Of a stretch of DNA of 64,000 nt, positions 55,761 through 64,000 are shown piece by piece. Source of the DNA: Parvularcula dongshanensis (GTDB taxonomy: Bacteria > Pseudomonadota > Alphaproteobacteria > Caulobacterales > Parvularculaceae); the NCBI RefSeq assembly GCF_014199615.1, contig NZ_JACHOB010000002.1, forward strand, positions 310,001 through 374,000, read 5' to 3'. Numbering within the stretch: the stretch's first letter is position 1; each line of letters begins with the position of its first letter. The translations under genes and the position numbers were made by a program. The notes beneath the pieces were generated by a model. The model made no database searches. It saw only the letters and a list, made by a program, of their open reading frames with translations, and had not been told where the DNA came from.

Positions 55761-57229
55761 GCCGCGCTCTCCTCTGTCTTGCGTGCCCGCTCGAAGCGCA
55801 TGACGCCGTCATCGATCCGGCCGAGGCCGATGTCGAGCGCGTCCGCCACGTAGTTCTGATGGTTCCGCCACGGCCGCTGCGGCCCCTGGCGTGGGAAGCG
55901 GTGGATGTCGCGCTGCACGTAGCCCGAGGCGAAGTCGAGGAGCGGCTGCGGCGCGGGCGGCTCGCCGTCGAAGCGCGGCACGAAGCTGTCCGCCCCGCGC
56001 CGCATCGCAGCTCGGATCAGGCGGCAGAAGGCGCGCGCCGTGAGGTCGATCTTCAAGGTCCAGCTTGCATTGGTGTAGCCGAAGCAGGCCGCGAAGTTGG
56101 GCACGCCCGAGAACATCATGCCCTTGTAGTTGTAGGTCGAAGCGAGGTCCAAAGGCGCGCCGTCGAGCACGATCTCGATCCCGCCGAAGGGCAGGAGCTT
56201 CAGCCCCGTCGCCGAGACGACGAGGTCGGCGTCCAGGTGCTGGCCGCTCTCGAGCAGAATGCCCGCCTCGTCGAACCGCTCGATCTGGTCCGTGACGATC
56301 GAGGCGCTGCCCCCGCGCAAGGCTTCGAAGAGGTCGTCGTCGGGCACGAGGCAGAGCCGCTGGTCCCATGGATCGTAGGGCGGCGCGAAGTGCGGGTCGG
56401 CCTGAACCTCGTCGCCGAGCCGCTTCTGCGCCTCGTCGATCAGGTAGCGCCGCAGCTTCTGCGGCTTCTTGCGCGAGAGCTGGTAGATGTAGATCGACAT
56501 CAGGACGTTCTTCGCGCGCAGCACGCCGTGCGCGAGCGGGCCCGGCAGGAACCGGCGGGCGATTGCCGACAGCTCGTCCTTCGCGGGCCGCGAGGCGACG
56601 TAGGTCGGCGTCCTTTGCAGCATGGTGACGTGCGCGGCGGTCTGCGTCAGCGCGGGCACGAGCGTCACTGCCGTCGCGCCCGAGCCGATGACGACAATCC
56701 TCTTGCCCTCGGTCTCGACCCCATCGTGCCAGTCCTGAGGGTGGACGATCTCGCCGCCGAAGTCCTCCGCCCCCGGAAAGTCCGGCGTGTAGCCGCCCTC
56801 GTAGTCGTAGTAGCCGCAGCAGGAGAGGAGGTAGCGGCAGGTGAGCGTGACCGGCCCTCCGGGCGTGTCCGCCTCGACCGTCCAGAGCGCATCTCCCGAC
56901 GACCAGGACACCCGCCGCACCCGCGTCTCGTAGCGGATCTTCTCGTCGATCCCGTAGGCCTTCGCCGTCTCCTCGATGTAGGCGAGGATCGAGGCGCCCG
57001 ACGTGATCGCCTCGTCCCCCATCCAGGGGCGGAAGGGGTAGCCGAGCGTGTACATGTCGCTGTCCGAGCGCACGCCGGGATAGCGGAAGAGGTCCCAGGT
57101 CCCGCCCATCCGCTCTCGCCCTTCGAGGATCGCGTAGGTGAGGCCCGGCAGCTTGTCCTGCACGTGGTAGGCGGCGCCGATGCCCGAGAGGCCGGCGCCG
57201 ATGATCAGGACGTCGAAGTGCTCGCTCAT
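55757..57229 (-). CDS. Flavin-containing (Baeyer-Villiger-type) monooxygenase
   Basis: 490 aa. GAGLSGIGAA (11-20) binds FAD, VIGSGATAVTL (about 184-194) binds NADPH, and FGGEIVHPQDWHDG (about 162-175) is the FxGxxxHxxxW fingerprint of class B flavoprotein monooxygenases. ATGLKLLPFGG (about 340) is the late FMO motif. The start is the ATG at 57229; the longer frame to 57316 adds a tail without family similarity. The substrate is unknown; the SDR partner points to an alcohol or ketone. Confidence 0.9.
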   Translation of the reverse strand: MSEHFDVLIIGAGLSGIGAAYHVQDKLPGLTYAILEGRERMGGTWDLFRYPGVRSDSDMYTLGYPFRPWMGDEAITSGASILAYIEETAKAYGIDEKIRYETRVRRVSWSSGDALWTVEADTPGGPVTLTCRYLLSCCGYYDYEGGYTPDFPGAEDFGGEIVHPQDWHDGVETEGKRIVVIGSGATAVTLVPALTQTAAHVTMLQRTPTYVASRPAKDELSAIARRFLPGPLAHGVLRAKNVLMSIYIYQLSRKKPQKLRRYLIDEAQKRLGDEVQADPHFAPPYDPWDQRLCLVPDDDLFEALRGGSASIVTDQIERFDEAGILLESGQHLDADLVVSATGLKLLPFGGIEIVLDGAPLDLASTYNYKGMMFSGVPNFAACFGYTNASWTLKIDLTARAFCRLIRAAMRRGADSFVPRFDGEPPAPQPLLDFASGYVQRDIHRFPRQGPQRPWRNHQNYVADALDIGLGRIDDGVMRFERARKTEESAA

Positions 57230-57299
57230 GGCGCGAGCCTGCCCGACCCCCGCCCGCCCCGCCAGTGGCGCGTCGCGATCCCCAGCATAAGTCCCGCGC

Positions 57300-57806
57300 A
57301 TGGCGAGCCCGATCATCCTGACCCTTCAGCTCGACGCGAAGTCGCAGGACTTCTTCCAGGACGAGCGCAAGCGCTGGTTCGTGCCCCGTCTCGATCAGGT
57401 GCCCGCGCACCTGACCTTGTTCCACAAGCTGCCCGGCGAGGAGCGCGAGGCGGTGATGGAGGCGCTGGGGGAGGCCTGCGCCGCGCGCGAGCCCTTCGAA
57501 GTCGTGGTGGCGGAGGTCCTGAGCCTCGGCGCGGGCGTCGCCTACCGCTTGCGGTCGGAAGCGCTCGAACGCCTGCGCCAGGACCTCGCCCACGCCTTCT
57601 TCCCCTGGCTGACAGGACAGGACCGCCAAGGATTCCGTGCCCATGTCACCGTGCAGAACAAGGTGACGAAGGCGACGGCCGAAGCCTGCCGCGCGGTGAT
57701 CGAGGCCGAGTTCGAGCCGTTCACCGCGACCGCGGAGGGCGTGCAGCTCTGGTCCTACGAAGGCGGCCCCTGGGGCACGATCGGGGCGGTCTCTTTCGGC
57801 CACTGA
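57300..57806 (+). CDS. 2'-5' RNA ligase/2H phosphoesterase family protein
   Basis: 168 aa. The two HxT/S motifs of 2H enzymes are AHLTLF (36-41) and AHVTVQ (114-119). The family opens cyclic phosphodiesters or 2'-5' linkages in RNA or nucleotides. It is divergent from the FMO gene (70 bp apart) and precedes the DUF4129 operon by 31 bp. Confidence 0.88.
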   Translation: MASPIILTLQLDAKSQDFFQDERKRWFVPRLDQVPAHLTLFHKLPGEEREAVMEALGEACAAREPFEVVVAEVLSLGAGVAYRLRSEALERLRQDLAHAFFPWLTGQDRQGFRAHVTVQNKVTKATAEACRAVIEAEFEPFTATAEGVQLWSYEGGPWGTIGAVSFGH

Positions 57807-57837
57807 CGGGTAAGGTTTTCCGCGCTACGCTTTTCCC

Positions 57838-58494
57838 GTGCAGGCGGGGCAGAGCAATGGGGCGACGGGCGCCGAGGGGGCGGGCGTGCCGGACGGCGCG
57901 GCCTACGACGCCGTGCGCGCCGATCCGCGCTATCAGTTCGAGGCCGAGGGCCTGAACCTCGAGCCGAGAGAGCCAAGCTGGCTTCAACGCCTCCTCGAGA
58001 GCCCTGCGGTCCAGACCTTCCTCGAGTTCCTCGGCAAGGCGCTGGAGGTCCTCTTCTGGGTCGGCCTCGCCGCCATCGCCCTCGCCGTCCTCTGGTTCGC
58101 GGGCCGCGCGGGCTGGCAGGCTTGGCAGGCGCGCCGGGGCGAAGAGGAGGCGGGGCCCGCCCCCTACCGCCCGGCGGCGGGGACGGTCCGCGTGCTTCTC
58201 GAGGACGCGGACAGGCTCGCCTCCGAGGGCCGCTACGCGGAGGCCGTGCGCCTCCTTCTTCACCGGTCCATCGCCGACGTCGAGCGCCAGCGTCCCGGCG
58301 CCGTGCGCGACGCCATGACGAGCCGCGAGATCGCGCGCCTACCGGTCCTGACCGCCCTCGCTGCCGAGGCCTTCGCGGGCATCGCCGGGCTCGTCGAACG
58401 CGCGCACTTCGCGGGCCGCGAGCTGACGCGGGCGAGCTACGACGAGGCGCGCGAGACCTATGCCCGCCTCGCGGCGAGGGAGGCCTGGTCGTGA
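57838..58494 (+). CDS. DUF4129-domain membrane protein
   Basis: 218 aa from a GTG. One membrane segment (about 66-88) splits a cytoplasmic N-terminus from the DUF4129 domain, with LLEDADRLASEGRYAEAVRLL (about 118-138) and SREIARLP (about 162). DUF4129 proteins sit next to transglutaminase-like or MoxR/DUF58 genes; their function is unknown. It opens the six-gene unit and overlaps the DUF4350 gene by GTGA. Confidence 0.8.
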   Translation: MQAGQSNGATGAEGAGVPDGAAYDAVRADPRYQFEAEGLNLEPREPSWLQRLLESPAVQTFLEFLGKALEVLFWVGLAAIALAVLWFAGRAGWQAWQARRGEEEAGPAPYRPAAGTVRVLLEDADRLASEGRYAEAVRLLLHRSIADVERQRPGAVRDAMTSREIARLPVLTALAAEAFAGIAGLVERAHFAGRELTRASYDEARETYARLAAREAWS

Positions 58495-59815
58495 GCGCCG
58501 AGGCGGGAAACCCCTTCGGCCGGGTCGCCGTCGCGGTGATGATCGCCGTCGGCGTCTTCGCCTTCGCGGCCTTCTTCGTCCTCTCCGCCTACGCGCCCGC
58601 GCTTCGCAGCGGCAAGGACGGCGGCACGCACGCCCTGTCGACCGGCGCCACGGGCTTCGCCGCGCTCGCCGACCTCGCCGAGCGGTCGGGGCACAGGGTC
58701 CTTCGCAGCCGCTCGCCGCTCGACGCGCGGGACGAAGGCCTGCTCGTCCTCACCCCTCGCGGCCTCTACGGCACGCAGGAGGTGCCGGGCGGCGGGCCTG
58801 TCCTCGTCGTGCTGCCGAAGTGGTCGACCTTTCCTCATGCCGAGCATCCGGGCTGGGTCGGCCTCGTCCGGCCCTATCGGCGCGGCACGCTGACCCTGAG
58901 CGTGCACGGCCACGAGTTGAAGCTGACCGTCGGCGAGGAAGCCGAAGAAGAGAGGGCCGCCGATGCGGAAGAGGCGGCGCCTGCCGAAGACGGCGAGCCG
59001 GAAGAGGAGGCCCATAAGGGCTTCGGCCTGACGCTTCCCGAGCGCTCGGATGCCCCCCTCCTCGCAGGCAGCGCCCCCGGCCCCGCGCCGCCCGCGCGCC
59101 TATCCCGCGTGCGAAGCCTTCAGACCGTCTCGGGCTTCTACCTCTCGCCGGTCTGGACCGACGAGGACGGCGCGATCGTCCTCGGCCGCGTGAGCTTCCC
59201 GGGCGATCATGGCGTCCGGCTGCCGAGCCGCGAGGCGCTCGAGGACGGCACCCTCCTCTCCGACGTCTACGTCCTGTCGGACCCCGACCTTCTCAACACG
59301 CAAGGCCTCGCGAGCCGCCCGAACGCGCTCGCCGCGCTCTCCCTCCTCGGCGCGCTCGCGGGCGAGGACGCGATCCTCTTCGACCTGACGCTGCACGGCT
59401 TCGGCCGGCCGAGGAACCTCCTCACCCTCGCGCTGGAGCCGCCCTTCCTCGGCGCGACGCTGGCCGGGCTCGTCGTCGCGGCGCTGGCCGGATGGCAGGC
59501 GGCGATCCGCTTCGGCCCGCCGCTCGTCCGGGGGCGCAGCTTCGCGCTCGGCAAGACCGCGCTCGTCGATAGCGCCGCCACCCTCCTCGCCTCGTCGGGC
59601 AAGGACCTGACGCTCGGCCCCCGCTACGCCGCCCTCGCCCGCCGCCGCATCGCCCGGCGCCTCGGCGCGAGCGAGGACCGCGTCGACGAGGCCGCCGCGC
59701 GCGCGACAGGCCGGACCGACCTGCCAAACATCAGCGCCGCCGCGCACGATGCGCGCGACGCCCCCACCCTCCTTCGCGCCGCGAGGCGCCTCTTCGCCTT
59801 CGAGAAGGACCTGAC

Positions 59816-59819
<4 letters not shown>
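58491..59819 (+). CDS. DUF4350-domain membrane protein
   Basis: 442 aa from a GTG overlapping the upstream stop. A membrane segment at about 12-33 precedes a globular domain, with [11 protein letters not shown] and VLVVLPKW typical of DUF4350, an acidic low-complexity insert (about 145-175) and a second membrane segment (about 321-343). The C-terminal part is Ala/Arg-rich and faces the cytoplasm. The next gene begins in its stop codon. No enzymatic motif is visible. Confidence 0.78.
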
Positions 59820-60781
<962 letters not shown>

Positions 60782-60789
60782 CCCCCTCC

Positions 60790-62076
60790 ATGCCGACCCC
60801 CACCCCCCGCGCCGTGGTCCTCGCGGCCCTCGGCCTGCCGGCCGCGCTGCTCGTCGGCGCGCTCGCGCCGGGGGCGTGGGTGTGGGGCCTCCTCTTCGAG
60901 GTCGCGGTCCTCGCGCTGATCGGAGCCGACGCGCTCTTGGCGCGCTGGCCGGGGCGAGTGGCGCTCACTTACGCCCTGCCCGGCGGGATGGAGGTCGGAC
61001 GCGCCGCCCCCGCCCGCATCGAGGCGCGCGGCCTGCCTTTGAGGGCCGAGGCGCGGCTCGAGGTCTCGGACCCGCTCGCCGTCTCGGGCGGGGCGCGCGA
61101 GGGCGAGGCGGTGAGCTTCGACGTGACGCCGCTGCGCCGCGGCACCGGGCGCTTCGACGCGCTCTGGCTCCGTTGGCCCGGCCCGATGGGGCTCGTCCGC
61201 TGGCAGAAGCGCGCACGGCTCGGCCAAGAGGTCCGCATCACCCCCGACATCGGCACGGTGCGCGAGGAGGCGCTGCGCATCTTCTCCCGCATGGCGCTCG
61301 GCGAGACGGTGCAGCGCCAGCGCGGCCAGGGCTCGGAGTTCGAGGCGTTGCGCGAGTACCAGACCGGCATGGACCCCCGCGCCATCGACTGGAAGCACAC
61401 CGCGAGGCACCGCACCCTCCTCGCGCGGGAGTACCGGACCGAGCAGAACCAGAACGTCGTCCTGGCCCTCGATGCGGGCCGCCTGATGTCGGAGCCGATC
61501 GCGCCCGGCCGCCTCTCCCGCCTCGATGTCGGGGTCACCGCCGCGCTGCTTTGCGCCTATGTCGCCCTCAAGCGCGGCGACCGGGCCGCCCTCTTCGCCT
61601 ACGACGCGCAGCCGCAGGTCTCGACCGGCCTCGTCTCCGGCGCCCGCGGCTTCCCCGCGCTTCAGAACGCCGCGTCCGGCATCGCCTACTCGTCGCGCGA
61701 GACCAACCACACGCTCGGGCTCTCGGCCCTGGCGGGCAAGCTCGACCGGCGCAGCCTCGTCGTCGTGATGACCGAGTTCGCAGACCCCACCATGGCCGAG
61801 CTGATGATCGAGACGGTCGGAAGACTGACCCGCGACCACCTCGTCCTCTTCGTCGCCTTCCGCGACGAGGAGCTCGAAGCGATCGCCGCCGCCGAGCCGC
61901 AGGAGGTCGAGGACGTGAGCCGCGCGGTCGTCGCGAGCGACCTTCTGCGCGAGCGCGAGCTGGTGCTGACCCGCCTGCGCCGCTTGGGCGCGGAGGTGCT
62001 CGAAGCCGATGCCGAGACCTTCGGCCCGGCGGTCGCGTCGCGCGTCGTCGCCATCCGCGAAAGGGGCCTTCTGTGA
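60790..62076 (+). CDS. DUF58-domain protein
   Basis: 428 aa. Two membrane segments near the N-terminus (about 8-45) precede the DUF58 domain; [20 protein letters not shown] (about 194-213) is the family motif, and a VWA-like fold (ALDAGRLM) follows. DUF58 proteins are the usual partners of MoxR ATPases. The start has only a weak ribosome site. It overlaps the SpoIIM-like gene by GTGA. Confidence 0.9.
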   Translation: MPTPTPRAVVLAALGLPAALLVGALAPGAWVWGLLFEVAVLALIGADALLARWPGRVALTYALPGGMEVGRAAPARIEARGLPLRAEARLEVSDPLAVSGGAREGEAVSFDVTPLRRGTGRFDALWLRWPGPMGLVRWQKRARLGQEVRITPDIGTVREEALRIFSRMALGETVQRQRGQGSEFEALREYQTGMDPRAIDWKHTARHRTLLAREYRTEQNQNVVLALDAGRLMSEPIAPGRLSRLDVGVTAALLCAYVALKRGDRAALFAYDAQPQVSTGLVSGARGFPALQNAASGIAYSSRETNHTLGLSALAGKLDRRSLVVVMTEFADPTMAELMIETVGRLTRDHLVLFVAFRDEELEAIAAAEPQEVEDVSRAVVASDLLRERELVLTRLRRLGAEVLEADAETFGPAVASRVVAIRERGLL

Positions 62077-63077
62077 GCCAGACCCTGACACTGCGCAGCG
62101 CCCGCTTTCGAAGCGAGCGCGAGGCGGACTGGCAGACCCTCGAAGCGCTCCTGACGCGGATCGAGCGCGGCGGCGCGCGCTCCCTCTCCGCGGACGAGAT
62201 GATCGCCCTGCCCCGCGCCTACCGCGCGGCGCTCTCCGCGCTCTCGGTCGCGCGGGAGACCTCGCTCGACAAGGGGACGACGGACTATTTGGAGGCGCTC
62301 TGCACCCGCGCCTACTTCGCCGTCTACGGCAACAAGGAGAAGCTCTCCTCGCGCCTCTACGGCTTCTTCGCCGAGGGCTGGCCTTCGGCCGTCCGCGCTC
62401 TCTGGCGCGAGACGCTGGTCAGCCTCGTCCTCAGCCTGCTCGGCGTGGCCGTGGCCTACCTCCTCGTCTCGTCGGACGCCGACTGGTACTACAGCTTCAT
62501 GCCCGGCGAACTCGCAGGCGGACGGAGCCCGGCGAGTTCGACCGAGAGCCTGCGCGAAGGGCTCTACCACGATGGCGGCGCCTCGGGCCTGTCGGTCTTC
62601 GCCGCCTTCCTCTTGTCGAACAACGCGCGCGTCGCGATCTTCGCCTTCGCGCTCGGCTTCGCCTTCTGCGTGCCGACGGTCGCGCTCCTCATCTACAACG
62701 GATGCGCGCTCGGCGCCTTCTACGCGCTCTACGTGGAGCGGGGCTTAGGGGTCGAGCTGACGGGCTGGCTCTTCATCCACGGGGTGACCGAGCTCTTCGC
62801 GATCGTCCTCGCAGGGGCGGCGGGCCTCAAGATCGGCACGGCGCTCGCCTTCCCCGGCGCCTGCTCCCGCCTCGACGCGGCGGCCGAAGCCGGACGCCAG
62901 GCGGCAGGCGTGATCGCGGGCGTCGTCGTCATGCTCGCCATCGCCGCCCTCCTCGAAGGCTTCGGGCGGCAGCTCGTCACCTCGGACCTCGCGCGGTTCG
63001 CGATCGCGGGCGTGACGGCGGTCCTGTGGGGCACCTACTTCTACGCGCCGCGCCCGGCGGCCGAGGAGCCCGCATGA
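62073..63077 (+). CDS. SpoIIM-family (stage II sporulation protein M-like) membrane protein
   Basis: 334 aa from a GTG. A soluble N-terminal part (about 1-100) with SLDKGTTDYLEALCTRAYF leads to five or six membrane segments; FIHGVTELFAIVLAGAAG (about 232-249) is the hallmark SpoIIM stretch. In Bacilli, SpoIIM acts in engulfment, but the family is widespread in non-sporulating bacteria next to RDD, DUF58 and MoxR genes, as here. It overlaps its neighbours at both ends. Confidence 0.9.
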   Translation: MSQTLTLRSARFRSEREADWQTLEALLTRIERGGARSLSADEMIALPRAYRAALSALSVARETSLDKGTTDYLEALCTRAYFAVYGNKEKLSSRLYGFFAEGWPSAVRALWRETLVSLVLSLLGVAVAYLLVSSDADWYYSFMPGELAGGRSPASSTESLREGLYHDGGASGLSVFAAFLLSNNARVAIFAFALGFAFCVPTVALLIYNGCALGAFYALYVERGLGVELTGWLFIHGVTELFAIVLAGAAGLKIGTALAFPGACSRLDAAAEAGRQAAGVIAGVVVMLAIAALLEGFGRQLVTSDLARFAIAGVTAVLWGTYFYAPRPAAEEPA

Positions 63078-63937
63078 GCGCCGGCGTGAAGACTCGCGAG
63101 CGTAGCCTGATCACGCCCGAAGGCGTCGACCTGCGCCTGAAGCTCGGCGAGGCGGGCGCGCGGGCCGGGGCCTTCCTCCTCGACCTGACCTTCATGCTGA
63201 TCGCGCTGATCGTCGTGACGGTGCTGTTGATCGTCGCGTTCAGCCAGCTCGGCGCCGCGCCCGGCGCCAGCGGGCGGGCAGACGCCTTCGCCGTCGTCTG
63301 GATCCTGTTCTTCTTCGTCCTGCGCAGCTTCTACTTCACCGGCTTCGAGATCGGCCCGCGCGCCGCCACGCCGGGAAAGCGCCTTCTGGGCCTTCGCGTC
63401 GCCGCGCGCGACGGCGGCAGGCTGTCGCCGCTCGGCGTGCTCGCCCGCAACGCGATGCGGGAGGTCGAGCTGTTCTTGCCGCTGTCCTTCCTCCTGTCGG
63501 ACGCGGTCGGCGTCGATGCGCTGATCTCGATAGTGGCGCTCGTCTGGTGCGGGATCTTCGTCCTCTTTCCGCTGTTCAACCGCGACCGGTTGCGCGCGGG
63601 CGACCTCATCGGCGGGACCTGGGTCATCGAGGCGCCGCGGCGGAAGCTCCTGCCCGACCTGTCGGCGGCGGCGGCGTCCGATGCCTACGCCTTCACGACG
63701 GCGGCGCTCGACGCCTACGGCATCAAGGAGCTGCACGTGCTCGAGGACGTGCTGCGCGCTAAGGACGACGCGACGCTGAAGGCCGTCGCCGAACGCATCC
63801 GCGCGAAGATCGGCCGCCCCGCCAAGCCCGGCGAGGCCGACGCCGCCTTCCTCGAAGCCTACTACCAGGCGCTGAGGGGCCGTCTGGAAGGCCGCCTCCT
63901 CTTCGGCCAGCGCCGCGCCGACAAGCACGCGCGCTGA
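63074..63937 (+). CDS. RDD-family membrane protein
   Basis: 287 aa. The RDD domain spans about 25-190: R and D residues in GARAGAFLLDLTFM, ATPGKRLLGLRVAARDGG (about 98-115) and NRDRLRAGDLIGGTWVI (about 169-185) are typical. The C-terminal 95 residues are soluble and charged. The RDD family has been linked to ion transport, without firm proof. It ends the six-gene unit, starting in the SpoIIM stop codon. Confidence 0.92.
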   Translation: MSAGVKTRERSLITPEGVDLRLKLGEAGARAGAFLLDLTFMLIALIVVTVLLIVAFSQLGAAPGASGRADAFAVVWILFFFVLRSFYFTGFEIGPRAATPGKRLLGLRVAARDGGRLSPLGVLARNAMREVELFLPLSFLLSDAVGVDALISIVALVWCGIFVLFPLFNRDRLRAGDLIGGTWVIEAPRRKLLPDLSAAAASDAYAFTTAALDAYGIKELHVLEDVLRAKDDATLKAVAERIRAKIGRPAKPGEADAAFLEAYYQALRGRLEGRLLFGQRRADKHAR

Positions 63938-63941
63938 GGCG

Positions 63942-64000
63942 TCAGGCGAAGACGCTGGCGAGCTCGTCGGCCATCACCCCTTCGCGCTGCTCGCGCAGCT
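63942..64000 (-). CDS. C-terminal fragment of an unidentified gene
   Basis: The minus strand ends in the frame LREQREGVMADELASVFA followed by TGA at 63942-63944. Only the last 18 codons or so are inside the window, so no product can be named. It converges with the RDD gene four bases away. Confidence 0.5.
   Translation of the reverse strand, partial: LREQREGVMADELASVFA

Noticed and set aside
55809-57803. A 664-codon minus-strand open frame
   Set aside because: It is a shadow of the FMO and 2H-enzyme genes; its translation is low-complexity and Arg-rich.

Overview
The window is chromosomal DNA of a GC-rich alphaproteobacterium. The evidence is a chpT-type histidine phosphotransferase, a lexA gene preceded by the alphaproteobacterial SOS box (GTTC-N7-GTTC), a DUF4167 protein, COQ7-type ubiquinone hydroxylase and an NrtR-controlled nad locus. 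I cannot name a genus. The order could be Caulobacterales, Parvularculales, Rhodobacterales or a relative.

Layout. (1) 1-2690: core genes on the minus strand: a small protein, an M23 peptidase, chpT and a truncated receiver. (2) 2892-24201: a surface-glycan locus that is visibly richer in A/T than its flanks. It opens with a secreted RTX beta-roll protein and a wrecked IS5-family element and ends at a tRNA-Leu(CAA) gene whose 3' end faces the locus. It encodes GDP-mannose 4,6-dehydratase and GDP-fucose synthase, an ABC-2 polysaccharide exporter (Wzm/Wzt type), several GT2/GT4 glycosyltransferases, two methyltransferases, a CMP-sugar synthetase-like enzyme with a hydroxyacid dehydrogenase, an SMP-30 lactonase, an SDR enzyme, and three proteins with a DUF115/MptE-like (Maf-related) domain, one fused to a glycosyltransferase. 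(3) 24383-29817: housekeeping genes (exoD-like, dsbB-like, coq7, rplY, DUF2945, a KAS III, a flavin reductase, an HD hydrolase). (4) 29818-30340: a non-coding stretch of strong hairpins and a composite palindromic repeat. (5) 30341-39386: a LytTR regulator head to head with an acyltransferase, then nrtR, an NrtR-like operator, and nadA-nadB-(hybrid histidine kinase)-nadC. (6) 39430-57806: mixed core genes, including yaaA, an SPL-family radical SAM protein, a GDPD-GGCT fusion, lexA, aspartate aminotransferase, MscS, an AEC transporter, an M28 peptidase and an FMO/SDR pair. (7) 57838-63937: a tightly overlapping six-gene unit, DUF4129-DUF4350-MoxR-DUF58-SpoIIM-RDD. A truncated gene ends the window.

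How the genes work together. The glycan locus has the parts to make GDP-fucose-type sugars, activate an acidic sugar with CMP, assemble a methylated glycan and export it by an ABC route. The co-location of an RTX protein with an ABC-exported polysaccharide recalls the Caulobacter S-layer/O-antigen arrangement. The most novel-looking combination is three DUF115/Maf-like proteins beside a CMP-sugar synthetase and a possible sugar-acid pathway (SDR, lactonase, hydroxyacid dehydrogenase). Two long homopolymer tracts inside the locus suggest possible phase variation. These functional links are inference.
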